NCBI GenBank assembly: GCA_026182355.1 | Contig: JAPFBL010000119.1 | Location: 310,001 to 374,000, forward strand | DNA: 64,000 nucleotides | Direction: 5' to 3' | Source: Hermatobates lingyangjiaoensis | Lineage: Eukaryota; Arthropoda; Insecta; Hemiptera; Hermatobatidae | In this document: positions 1-9,984 of the stretch, piece by piece | Position numbering within the stretch: position 1 is the first letter of the stretch | How the letters are laid out: each line of letters starts with the position of its first letter | The notes under the pieces: generated by a model | Databases searched by the model: none | Told to the model about the DNA's origin: nothing | The model's input: the letters and a program-made list of their open reading frames with translations, nothing else | Position numbers and translations under genes: made by a program

Positions 1-1110
1 CCATTCCTATTTTTTTTAAATCCACAGGTATTTTATCATAACTAAATAATACTTAAATATACTGGGGTAAATTAATAATACTAAGTCTCTACACAAAAGA
101 AGTTTTTTTATTCAAACTAAGCGTTATTCCAAACACTTTGTGTTCATCATCGGCTTAACTTCCAATGACAGTAGTGAAGATCATACATCAACCGAACGTT
201 AATTCTTAACTCCATTTACCCCAGTATGAGTAAATACTACACAATTACAGCTTGAACAACTAATGAGAATACTTAAATAATATTGATAATTATTCCATAT
301 TGTAATTCAAAAGAAATAAGTTTTTATGCAATATTTCCTGAAGTTTGAAAAATTAAAAAAAAAATATTTCAAAGGCTTCATACTCAAATATTTTCTGAAA
401 AAAAAGTCTTTTCAATGAGTAGTTTTCCCAAGAACTGTTGAGATGCTTGAAAGTTTTTTTTTTCAAACATTATAACAGTACGAAGCTTTAATCATTTATG
501 ATGGATGCTTTTCATCCATCATACAATTAGGACGTTTCCAGTTTAGGAAAATTAAAGCCATTTTAGTCCTTTATATTGATGTAACTTCAACAAGATTATA
601 TATTTTGTTTTGATATAAAAACAAGTTTTGATATAAAAGATTTGTATCAAAATACTTTATATTTTCAGTGTATTGAAATATTTACCAACTAACACATACA
701 ATGGGGAAAACCACAGAGTTCCTTCTTAAGGATTACTAATAAAATTATTCTTAAAGCTATGAATACTGAAGTTCCATAATGTAGTTTGAGGCATCTCTTG
801 AAGCCATAGTTATATTTTTATTTTATTTGCTCGCTAAATTTTAATAGAGTTTCGCAAATTTATTTCGGTATCTTTTAGGACTTGATTATTCTCTTTAAAT
901 CAGATTTCTAACTGATAAATCTCCTTCCAAAAAGCATAAAATAAATGAATTAGCAGTAGAATTCACACTCCTTAGGAACTTAAAAAGAAAATTATTAGTT
1001 CTTTATTATAAATCAAAAGAAATCAAATCTTAGTATTATCAATTATATAAATACGAGCAAACAGAAAAAAAGTGTATATTTACACTATTTCGGTGCAAAT
1101 ACGATCCAAA
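1..1110. other. AT-rich sequence, nothing recognised
   Basis: Long A/T runs and no open frame of note. I see no repeat boundary, RNA-like fold or conserved protein in any frame. Confidence 0.5.
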
Positions 1111-1114
1111 ATGG

Positions 1115-1440
1115 ACAAATAGTCAATTTAGATGAAAAAACATTGAGAAATTAAAAACACACACGTAAGTTTCTTATTTTTGGTTTGAACAGTCTTCAGG
1201 AGAGATTAAAGGGGAAAACCAAGCGAACTAGTACAGAGACAGTTGAAGACCAACAATGCCGAAAATCAAATTTGACTTCCAGTTTTGAGTAAAAGCATTG
1301 TTGTTGGTTTCCAACCATATGTACCAGTGCGTGTTTAGCCTCCCTCTCTTATCTTTCCTGAAGACGGTTCAAACCAAAAATTAGAGAGTGTAAGTGTGTT
1401 TTTAATATTTCCTGTTTCTTCATCTACATTGAACTTTATA
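1115..1440. mobile_element. PLE terminal-repeat inverted pair (family 4)
   Basis: A minus-strand arm (about 1131-1215) and a plus-strand arm (about 1340-1440) are inverted copies of each other around about 130 bp of unrelated spacer. The plus arm carries CTGAAGAC, the hairpin GGTT-CA-AACC, then AAAA where intact copies have GAAA. The same family forms the cleaner palindrome at 24.46-24.69 kb, so this is an older, decayed copy. Assignment to a PLE rests on the shared hammerhead-like motif and inverted arrangement, not on coding sequence here. Confidence 0.6.
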
Positions 1441-1445
1441 TATAT

Positions 1446-1626
1446 ATATAGTCAGTTGGGTTTTTTACTCTGACGAAGACCACTTGTTACGGTTGAAAGA
1501 TTTTATTCTTGTTTTCCCATTTCTTATTGTGGTTTCATCATTTATATATATATAATAAGAAATGGGAAAACAAGACTAAAATCTTTCAACCGTAACAAGC
1601 GGTCTTCGTCACAGTCAAAAACCTAA

Positions 1627-1630
<4 letters not shown>
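1446..1630. mobile_element. PLE terminal-repeat inverted pair (family 1)
   Basis: A plus copy of the family-1 end (gggttttt, ctctgacgaagacc, cttgttacggttgaaag, then the cccatttcttattgtggttt tail) is followed by its reverse complement, with a short TA tract at the centre. Most other copies are arranged the other way, minus then plus. Family 1 is tied to a PLE because the same sequence flanks a GIY-YIG C-terminus at 61.1-61.6 kb. Confidence 0.75.
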
Positions 1631-1660
<30 letters not shown>

Positions 1661-1661
1661 C
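1629..1661. repeat. (TA)n microsatellite
   Basis: An uninterrupted TA tract joins two different PLE terminal palindromes. Nearly every PLE fragment in the window abuts such a tract. Confidence 0.95.
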
Positions 1662-1674
1662 AAATTCAAAATAT

Positions 1675-1936
1675 ATCGACCGTTTGATAGAATAGGTGTG
1701 TTCTCTAATCGGGGTTTGGTCAATTTTCCAGGATAAGAAATCAAACTCTCGTTACCAACGTTGTGGTTTTATTTAAAACATTTTTCATAGGCCTACAAAC
1801 AAAGGATAATGAAAAAATTCTTATTATCCTTTGTTTGTAGGCCTATGAAAAAGTTTTTAAATAAAACCGAAACGTTGGCAACGAGAGTTTGATTTTTTAT
1901 CCTTGAAAATTGACGGAACCCCGATTAGAGAACACA

Positions 1937-1940
<4 letters not shown>
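1675..1940. mobile_element. PLE terminal-repeat inverted pair (family 2)
   Basis: The two arms are near-perfect inverted copies centred near 1810. Each runs from a gaacacacct outer end, through the cgaaacgttgg block, to an inner taggcctacaaacaaagg block. The hairpin before CGAAACG is formed by T-rich and A-rich strands. The expected CTGANGA box is degraded to a CTATGAA-like form. The element ends in (TA)n on the right. Other copies lie at 16.49-16.70 kb and 58.84-58.92 kb. Confidence 0.75.

Positions 1941-1976
<36 letters not shown>
1938..1976. repeat. (TA)n microsatellite
   Basis: A TA tract on the right border of the family-2 palindrome. Confidence 0.95.
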
Positions 1977-1977
<1 letters not shown>

Positions 1978-2114
1978 ACATTATTCATCCACATGAATAA
2001 AATATAAATAGATAAAATACAAATACATCAATATCTATACTTGTAAATAAATACAGTGGTTAACAATAACATCTCATATTGGTAAGATAGATTTATGAAA
2101 ACGGTCGTAACATG

Positions 2115-2250
2115 TAAAAACTAACTCTGACTCCGGCGAAGGCCGCTTGTTACGGTTGAAAGATCATAGTCTTTTTTTTTTCCAATTTATACTGTAGTTT
2201 GATCATTGATTGTTATTTCACATGTTTATGTGAAATCTTGTGTATATATA
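2115..2250 (+). mobile_element. Single PLE terminal repeat (family 1)
   Basis: A full-length plus copy of the family-1 end. It runs from the ctctgactccggcgaagg box through cttgttacggttgaaag to the terminal block that reads nearly as its own inverted repeat (atttcacatg, ttatgtgaaat), and it ends in TA repeats. No inverted partner is seen next to it. The box carries a small insertion and is probably inactive. Confidence 0.75.
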
Positions 2251-4165
2251 TATATTGCAAATTTCGACTACTTTTATTCTTTCGTAGTTCCTAAATACTT
2301 TTTCCAATTTTCTGATTAAAGACTTACACTGGCAGGGAAGAGAATAAAAAGTAGAACTCACTTTTCAATATTTCGTCCGTTATGGATGGAGGGAACGTCA
2401 AGTAGCGTATATCTACTTTTTGAAAAAGTAGATAAAGCCTGGTGAGAAGGAGAAGGTGAGGGTCTGGGAGTTGAAGAGAGGTTAAAGAAAATAAGGAGGG
2501 GTGTGGAAAGGGAAGTAGGTCATATTTACGAATAAGGGTGCAAGGCCCTAGGACCTTTTTAAGCAGGTTTAAACTACAGAAAAATATCAACATGCAGACA
2601 ACAAAACTTTTTAAGTTTACATAACCTTTAGAAAACATTTTGTATTTGTTCATTAAAACAAAAATAAAATTTTTAATGGTGCTTCATTATCCAACATGTG
2701 CAAATGCCATCTTTAACGAAATCATCAACTATATAGATAATGTTACATTGTTGTACAACAAGTATACCTTCAATGAGCATTGTAAATCTATTAAAAAAAA
2801 AAATACTCATTTTTTTGCAAAAAAAATGTCTTATTATTATAATGTGGTATAATTGCAAAACACCAAACTTTTATTTACCGCAGTATAACATAAATTCATC
2901 AAGAAGTTCAATCAAATTAAATAATTTTTACGTATAGTTTCACCAAAAATTACTAATTGTAATAACAACTATCAACACTAATAATTAACACTTTAAAAAC
3001 TATAAATGACATTAAAATTAACTAAATAATCAAGTATTTAGTACAAAGTTAAGTGTGAATATATTTAAGACAAGCAAAGCCTTCTCTATTTCTCATTAGG
3101 GGCGCTGGTGGAAAGAGACAGACTTCAGGTTACTTTGTCAGCCAAAAAAGTCATTTATCGAAAAAGTTAAATTTCTATATTTATTATTTATTACTACCTA
3201 ATTTATCACTACGTCGCTAATTATTAATACCAGTTCAAATTCATATCAGAGACACACACAATGAGTATGATACTCATTTTATGAATTCAAATGAGCTTAA
3301 AACGTGTATTTTTAAAACGCGTATAATGCTAAAAAGTTTCCAAATATTTTTTTGGTAATGAAAACTTGCATACGACAAAAAAAATGTTTGGTTATTGACT
3401 AAATGACATAAAATTAAAAATATACAGTTTTATATATGGTACAATCCACTTTTTTTCGATGACAAATTCCCAGAGTTTTAAATAAAAAGTGTCACTAAAA
3501 TTTGAAGCATTTCAATAGCACAATAAAAGTGTATTTTAAGAGTTATTTGAACTAATAGTGTGTAACAAAGGCATATTTGATACCCATATTACAAGTAGAG
3601 AGAAACAGAATGACCTACTCATACCCCATCCATTCAGAATCTGATAACATTGGTGCCTAACTTCAAGCAAAGTCAAGTTTAATTAAGCCGACTGCTTTAT
3701 CTCGAATAGAAAACTTAACTCTCAGCTATGTTTAATGGAATGTTTTTGCAAAACTGCTATTTCGTATACATTCCAGGTAAAAATTTCCAAAACTTCCTCA
3801 TATTGTTAAAATACAATCCAGGTCACTATAAGCATGGAAAAATAATTTCATTTTATATGATCAAAATAACGCTTCATTAAAATGAGTTTAATTTAAATTA
3901 AGAATGATAATGAATATTTTTAATATTAAGGCATATTATATTTAATATTTAACCATCCATTCATGTGTACTACATAGACATGAATAAACTAAAATGAAGC
4001 CAAGGTACATAAAAATGAATGTATTCTAAATTCAAAATTTAGTTGCTTTATTCAAATCAGACATTGATTTGTCGGATGTTCAACTGTTAATGATTTTCGG
4101 CTGTCATTTGCCACAACGTCCACACTGCTTCATTCCACTAAAGGTCAGAGGAGACATATGGTAAA
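2251..4165. other. AT-rich sequence, nothing recognised
   Basis: Several short open frames (for example 2324-2653 minus and 2640-2937 plus) are low-complexity and match no family I know. I see no repeat boundaries. Confidence 0.5.
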
Positions 4166-4169
4166 AATG

Positions 4170-4490
4170 CTTTTCTGATTGGGGGGGCGATTAAAAATAG
4201 AAGAAGTAGAAGCTTTAGTAAAAAAAAACCGGGTTTTGGCAAAAAAAAGTGACTTTCCCATCATACATACTTCTTCCCAAACTACAGGGATCATCTACAC
4301 TATGGGGTCCATTTTTGTGTCAAATACCAACTTGATCCATCAAAGATTCTGGACCGTAGCTTGGTAACAAGCAATGCTAACACACTCACCCACCCACCCA
4401 CAGACACACATACATCATGAAAAAAACTTCATAAAATGACTTTTGTGACCTCAGAACATACAATTCCGTCAAAATCTTGAGATCGAATTT
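4170..4490 (-). repeat. Unknown dispersed repeat, copy 1
   Basis: Read on the minus strand it shows, in order: attttgacgg, a tctgaggtc block, a TG-rich stretch with gggtgggtgggtg, a ggatcaag block, and a ccccatagtgtagatg block. The same order occurs on the plus strand at 47.85-48.09 kb and 49.22-49.50 kb. This looks like an old transposable element. I cannot assign a class, and no terminal repeats are visible. Confidence 0.55.
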
Positions 4491-4699
4491 TTTCACGATC
4501 ACTATACTTTACTTATAGTAAAGTAAAAACAGGGAAAAACTGTTATCTGTTTTAGGTCAAGGTTGGTGAGAAATGTCGGAAGGTAATACATTGTTTTCGA
4601 AGAATGAGGAAGGATAGCCCTGTTTAGACAATTTTGGAGGAGTGAAAAAAAGTGTTAAATTATGGTTACCATGGATCAAATAAAGACAGTATCGACGAA

Positions 4700-4809
4700 T
4701 CAACACAAACAGAGTCAAAAAATCCGGGTTTTTTGACTCTGACTAAGATCGCTTGTTACGGTTGAAAGATCTTAGTCTTTTTTTTTCAATTTCTTATTAT
4801 GGTTTGATC

Positions 4810-4812
<3 letters not shown>
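4700..4812 (+). mobile_element. PLE terminal repeat (family 1)
   Basis: A plus copy with the box mutated to ctgactaagatcg, followed by cttgttacggttgaaag. At its left edge a small inverted repeat (cagagtcaaaaaa / ttttttgactctg) is the start of the usual palindrome. It runs directly into the long TA tract that precedes the PLE coding remnant. Confidence 0.75.

Positions 4813-4889
<77 letters not shown>
4813..4889. repeat. (TA)n microsatellite
   Basis: About 75 bp of pure TA separates a family-1 terminal repeat from a PLE coding remnant of a different family. In frame it reads as an Ile-Tyr run, which artificially extends the open frame below. Confidence 0.97.
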
Positions 4890-4890
<1 letters not shown>

Positions 4891-4894
<4 letters not shown>

Positions 4895-5700
4895 GTTATT
4901 CCAATAATCATGTGAGGAAAACTATCAGTCAATGCCTTGAGAAGTGGTATGGCACTACAGAGAACAAAGATGCCTCAGAGGAGAGGCATCAAGTAATACG
5001 CTTGTATTACAGGGCATACATGAGCAGCCAGTACAAGCAAGATGAACAAGCGCTGCGAAATATCGTCTCTAAGCACGTTTCAACGACGACGGAGGAGGAT
5101 AAGCTTAAATTAACAATATTCTATAAGAACAATAAGACCAGTAATGTTGTTCTTAAGAACAGCCCCCAGTGTGTCACCCCAGAGCTCCAGAAAAGTCATC
5201 TCGTGTATGAATATGTTTGTAATTCAGGGAACTGTGCAGCCCTGCCTTCTACATACATCGGCATGACAAACACGAAGCTCTCGAGGCGTCTTACCCTACA
5301 TCTGTCTGCTGGTGGACCAAAACAGCATGAACAAGAAGTCCATGGTACTCGTCTCACTAGGGAGAAGTTAGTCGAAGGAACCAAAGTCCTTCAACTGCAA
5401 AGTGACCCTAACCGCCTGAAAATCCTGGAAGCGCTCTACATTAGGTCTAAGAAGCCTTCCCTTAACTGCCAGATGGTAGACATGTTCGTCATTCCCAGCA
5501 TGAGGAGTATGGCAGTAAGCGGTGAAGTGCAGCGGGATACCGGACTGAGTGTAGCGCCACATAGTGCTGCTGATAGTAGTGGCTCAGTTGATCTGGTGAC
5601 TCGGACTGGTGGACCGGAGAGTGGTGTGAGGGCGGGCGCTCGGCCTGCGGTCGGTATTCCCGAGGCTGCTCGGCGCGAGTCGGCCTCCGGCATCAGGTGA
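4891..5700 (+). pseudogene. PLE GIY-YIG endonuclease C-terminal fragment
   Basis: This is the C-terminal part of a Penelope-like element ORF, about 270 codons and open to its stop. PLEs encode a reverse transcriptase followed by a GIY-YIG endonuclease that nicks target DNA. Counting from the upstream ATG at 4753, the endonuclease shows LVYEYVC with two Cys (residues 150-161), STYIGMTNTKLSRRL with the second Tyr and Gly of GIY-YIG (168-170), catalytic-type Arg179 and His183, Glu226 in ILEALYI, and KPSLNCQ at 234-240. There is no reverse transcriptase: the body is cut at the (TA)n. The upstream ATG lies in an unrelated terminal repeat and is not a real start. The tail after about residue 250 is Gly/Ala/Arg-rich. 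Confidence 0.85.
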
Positions 5701-6424
5701 TCTGCAGCTGTTCTCCAGTTGGGCTCCCCCACCCCCCTTACCCCCACTCCCCTTACCCCCACTACTTGCCTGCTTTCCCTTCCCTATGCCTTTTGCGTCC
5801 TGGATCTCCTAGGAACAACTTCGCCCGTCGATGACATCTGTGATGTCGAAAGCTTGCGCACTCAATACGTTTACTTTTCTTATATTTATTATTATTATTC
5901 TTCTTTCGTTATAACTAACTAACTATAAACTTTTCTTTCTTTTTCTAACTAACTATACCTTCCCTTTTAATTCTTACTCTCTTTCAACTCGTTATTTAAT
6001 ATATCTTTTCAAGTTTACTATTAATCTTAATTATTATTATTATTATTTATTATTAACATTATTATTATTATTATTATTATTAATTTTCTTAATCTATTTA
6101 TTCTCTATTAGTCCAGTTATACCGTTGACCTTTAACCTTCTCTTTATATTAACCTGTACTATCCTTTTAATCTATTTTTAGCAATGACTAAGCATGAGTC
6201 ATCGATTTTAATCTATTTATAGCAATGACTAAGCATGAGTCATCGAGTTTAACTTAACATGTCACTTGGCCTTTCTTGAATTTCTTGGACTTTCAACTCT
6301 TTTATTCTAACCGCTTGTTTCTTGTTCATTATTGACCTTTAACCTTCTCTTTACATTAACCTGTACTATCCTTTTAATCTATTTATAGCAATGACTAAGC
6401 ATGAGTCATCGATTTTAATTTAAC
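5701..6424 (+). mobile_element. PLE 3'UTR / 5'UTR junction region
   Basis: Noncoding sequence between the PLE C-terminus and the N-terminal start that follows it. Near 5828-5852 a gtcgatgacatc-tgt-gatgtc hairpin is followed by GAAAGC, a hammerhead-like core with a degraded first box. Then come T-rich and ATT-rich stretches (5885-6090). Next are three imperfect copies (about 6120-6200, 6205-6250 and 6330-6415) of a unit containing the hairpin TGACT-aagcatg-AGTCA. The same unit lies in reverse at 36.96-37.06 kb beside another copy of the same N-terminus, so it belongs to this family's 5' region. Confidence 0.65.
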
Positions 6425-6576
6425 ATGTCACTTGGCCAACTCCTTTTCCAGTTGAACCCTGTTAGCAGGAGGTTAGTTCGTAGGATCGAATCTCTCAGTC
6501 TTAAGATCGTGAATGCCGAGACTGCGGTTAATTTTAATGATACTTGTTTTAAAAGAAGATCTGCTGCCTATTTATA

Positions 6577-6581
<5 letters not shown>
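6425..6581 (+). pseudogene. PLE ORF N-terminal fragment
   Basis: An ATG-started fragment of about 52 codons, beginning MSLGQLLFQLNPVSRR and continuing through a basic and acidic stretch to NFNDTC and LLPIYTN, where (TA)n begins. A near-identical minus-strand copy lies at 36.79-36.95 kb. Related N-termini at 16.7-17.0 kb and 40.4-40.5 kb share the pattern of a basic helix followed by NxxC and LLPxxTNI. I assign it to the start of a PLE ORF by position after a PLE UTR and by recurrence beside PLE C-termini. It lies downstream of the C-terminus of what appears to be the same element, a permuted order. Confidence 0.65.

Positions 6582-6616
<35 letters not shown>
6582..6616. repeat. (TA)n microsatellite
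   Basis: A TA tract at the 3' break of the PLE N-terminal fragment. Confidence 0.95.
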
Positions 6617-6621
<5 letters not shown>

Positions 6622-7140
6622 TGCAGGAAAAAAACATTTAAAAGATATCACAAAAATTCATACACATATAGAAACCCAAACATTCAAACACACATTCCCA
6701 CACACACTCACATATAAATCAATTCTATGTTGCACTCTACATGTAATGCTTCACTAGTTGTAACGTAGGATTCCTTTAGAAATATACGCGGTGTAAACTC
6801 GTCTCTACGGGTACATCATATGAAACAAGTTGGGTTTATGAATATAATTTAAGTTATAATAACTTCAATGGAATGACTATTTTGTTTAATTAATGCACTT
6901 CATTACAAGTTAGTACATTTAGTGAGTTGGCGACACTGTTATGCACCATGCATAACAGAAGATTAATGTAATACTGTTTCTTTGTATCTATCTGCGTAAT
7001 AACTGCCCCTAACTCCTTATAAGTTTAGTCGCATATCTCCACTCTGTTAAAATCTTCTTGATTCCACCCTCATTCCAGCTCCGAAGTAATTTGGACAATA
7101 AAATTATTTGTTACTTCCATGAAGTATATTATTCGTAAAT
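6617..7140. other. AT-rich sequence, nothing recognised
   Basis: Begins with a short CA-rich stretch. No coding or repeat signal found. Confidence 0.5.
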
Positions 7141-7141
7141 A

Positions 7142-8175
7142 ATTCTTCCTTATAACTTGTTACCTGTGATAGACCATCATTGGACCTGTCTGTCCAGAGA
7201 GCAGCTACAATCTGAATTCCTTCATATTGCATTCAGCTGTTAGGAGGAAAAAATGTTGAACAATCTTACATCTTCAAAAGCACTTTCAAAATTTTGATTG
7301 TCTATGAGTGCCTTACTAAAACCGTAAGAACTATTTAAATTTGTTTCATTTATAGATTTTGTTTGACAAAATTGTAACTCAGAAAATTTTGATTTTCTCT
7401 AATGAGAAACAACTGAGGTTAAAAAAGGTTTAGAAACACTGGTTTAGACTAAGGCATTTTCAGCCTTTTCAATGGTTCAAAGGAAACGTGAGGAACTGTG
7501 CCTTAGAAACAGTGGCCTTGTTATGCTTGATTAAATTAGAGCCATTCCATCAAATCAATTCCCTTTGAATTGCAAGTTTCGAGGTGTTTCATTTGCAAGG
7601 GATGTTGAAACGGATACAGCTCTGCATGTATTTCAGATACTGTAGTATGCATTAATCTGCAAACATAGCCCCTCTACTCCGACATCTTCAGCCTCACCTA
7701 CCCAATCATTGCTGCTCAAATTAACAATGGAGTGCTACTCCATTCCTTCTGCAGTTTTTTTACCATGTTTTTTTTTCATATAAAGGGTTACGTTTTACGT
7801 TATTAAATTTTATAACGGTAAAGCCAGATTGAAATAAGAGTCGAATCTATTTGACGCACCCAATATATCTAACATAACCATTAATACCTATAAATAAAGC
7901 AAATAATTGAGCATAATGCAATCATAAATGAAAAATAAATTTAACGGCAATTGGCAAAAACTATAGAAAATGGAATAATAATAATTCTTCCTTATAATTC
8001 GTTACCTGCGATAGACCATCATTCGACCTGTCTGTCTAGAGAGTTGTAAGAATAGCTACAATCTTAATTCTTTCATACTGCATTCAGGTGTTAAGAGGAA
8101 AAAAAAATGTTGATTGTCCAGAGTGTTTCACTAAAACCATAAAATCCATTTAAATTTATTTCATTTAATTTAAAT
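7142..8175. repeat. Diverged direct repeat pair
   Basis: About 190-250 bp starting ttcttccttataa at 7142 recurs in the same orientation at 7985, with shared blocks tagaccatcatt, acctgtctgtc and gctacaatct. The offset is about 843 bp. The copies carry many substitutions and small indels, which suggests an old local duplication or two copies of one unknown element. Confidence 0.7.
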
Positions 8176-9250
8176 TTATTTTTATGCCTTTACGAAACGC
8201 ATAAAAGTAATTTTTCTTTTTTCAGTTTCTAATTTACATCAGATTCTTCTTCCCGTCTCTGTTTTTTCGAATTACTTTGATTGACTCACTAATGGCCTCC
8301 ATAAAAACTAACAATTCAAGAAGAAAACGTTGTTTTTTTTTTTTAAATTGTAATAGAGTTTAGTATTTATGATTTTTTAAGCGAGAATTTCAAGTTTTGT
8401 ATCGTATTCTGAGTAATTTTTCGTAATATGAACGGAAAAAGTATTCGCATATCATTTCGTAAAATGAAATGTTCATTGAGAGAATCTTCGTATCTGGAGC
8501 AACCAGTGTACTTGATTTCTTAGAACGAAGAACCAGCCAAAGTAACTCTGTAACTCCTAAAGAAATATTCAACAGCTCTCACTCTCTTCATTGCTAACAA
8601 AAAATGTTTGCAAACACCAAACAATAAATTTCCAACTGTACTTTTGCTGCAAAAAATTACACTTTAAAAACACTTGTCAAACCTGACTTGAACAATGGGT
8701 CTGCGAAAGGGTTCAGTAAAATACTGCAGATCAATACCGTACTTCTGTTTCAGACTTATCCACAACTTCAGAATTAAAGCTGCCTTAGTAAAATTGATTC
8801 CATTTTTATTTCTTATATATTTATTATTATTATAATTATGTAACCATTATACTGATATATTTAGTCACGTGTATTATATTTTATTTATTTTTATATCATT
8901 TAAGGAAATCCTCGCTTTTCTTATATTTTATATTCGTAAATTTTGATATGGTACTATCGTATTTTAAAATATTATCGTCACTATTTTAATATACTTCTAA
9001 GTATATTTGTACTTATATTTAAAATAAATTGTATACTACAGATTTAAGTACTCTATTATCAAAAAAAAAAGAAAAAGAGAAATAGTTTTTTTTAAGGGTT
9101 TGATCTTTATCTCACTCATTCAAGACTGGTTATCATTTTCTGGCCATCAGTCCCAATTTACCAGTCATTTTGAACTAACTGTAGGCATTTTCCTAAATGC
9201 AGGTTACAACTATTATGATTGAAACGAACTGTCTTAGTTAATTATTTCTT
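8176..9250. other. AT-rich sequence, nothing recognised
   Basis: Low-complexity AT sequence with short ATT runs. The short minus-strand frame near 8390-8572 resembles nothing known to me. Confidence 0.5.
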
Positions 9251-9251
9251 A

Positions 9252-9590
9252 CTAGCAAACGTACCCGTCTTTGACGGAATCAAAAATTCTATTATACTTG
9301 GTATTCCAAAATATAAATAATAGTATTATACTAATACTACAATTAAAAGTTATAGAATAGTAGAAAATACCATTATTAGTACAGTGCTAAACAAATGCCT
9401 CTGTATACAAAGATTAGATTTTAAGTTAGACATACACAAATCTACAATCAATGCTTCAGCTTTATATGTCTTATGGTGGCAATATTTTGTGGACAAACCG
9501 ACAGACAGAAATTATTCTAGGAGTACATGTGGCTACTCTGAAGTATGAAACGTAAAGAAAACTTGAAATGAGTTAGTTCTAATTAACGTG
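9252..9590 (-). mobile_element. Helitron, internally deleted, copy 1
   Basis: Read on the minus strand, the 3' end is the hairpin CCGTC-AAA-GACGG, a 9-base spacer and CTAG followed by T, the classic Helitron terminus. The interior shares the gcttcagctttatatgtctt, gacaaaccgacag and aaacttgaaatgag blocks with the two longer copies to the right. The middle, including the region with short open frames, is missing. The 5' end (TCTTTATAAATAAAAT in the other copies) is also absent, so this copy is truncated or rearranged at its right edge. Confidence 0.75.
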
Positions 9591-9601
9591 CTCCCAGTCA
9601 A

Positions 9602-9984
9602 CAGCTAGCACGCAAGCCACTGGGCTACTCTGATTCCATACCTTACTTTATTACCAGTGTTTATATTACGCAAATATTAAATTAAAAAAAAATATTTTTG
9701 TTGTATTTATTTATAATACATTTGCACTACTGTCATCGGCGAGCAAGCAAGCTACTGGCTACCCTGGCTAGATCCCTTTACTTTATTACTATTTTTTATA
9801 TTATCCACATTTTAAATTAAAAAAAATATTTGTTTGTTACATTTATTTATAATACATTTGCACTACTGTCATCGGTGATCACGCAAGCCACTGGGCTACT
9901 CTGGTCCCATACCTTACATTATTACCAGTGTATTTATTAAGCAAATGTTAAATTAAAACAAAGTTTACAGTTATATATAATACA
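9602..9984. repeat. Minisatellite, about 135 bp x 3
   Basis: Three tandem units, the last truncated, each beginning near a cgcaagccactgggctac block and ending ttgcactactgtcatcgg. They sit exactly between Helitron copies 1 and 2. They may be part of the Helitron family or a target-site satellite. Confidence 0.75.

Noticed and set aside
2324..2653. 109-codon minus frame
   Set aside because: AT-rich, compositionally random, no recognised motif.
4753..4890. ATG-started extension of the PLE frame through an Ile-Tyr run
   Set aside because: It is a family-1 terminal repeat plus (TA)n read in frame by chance; PLE sequence begins only after the tract.
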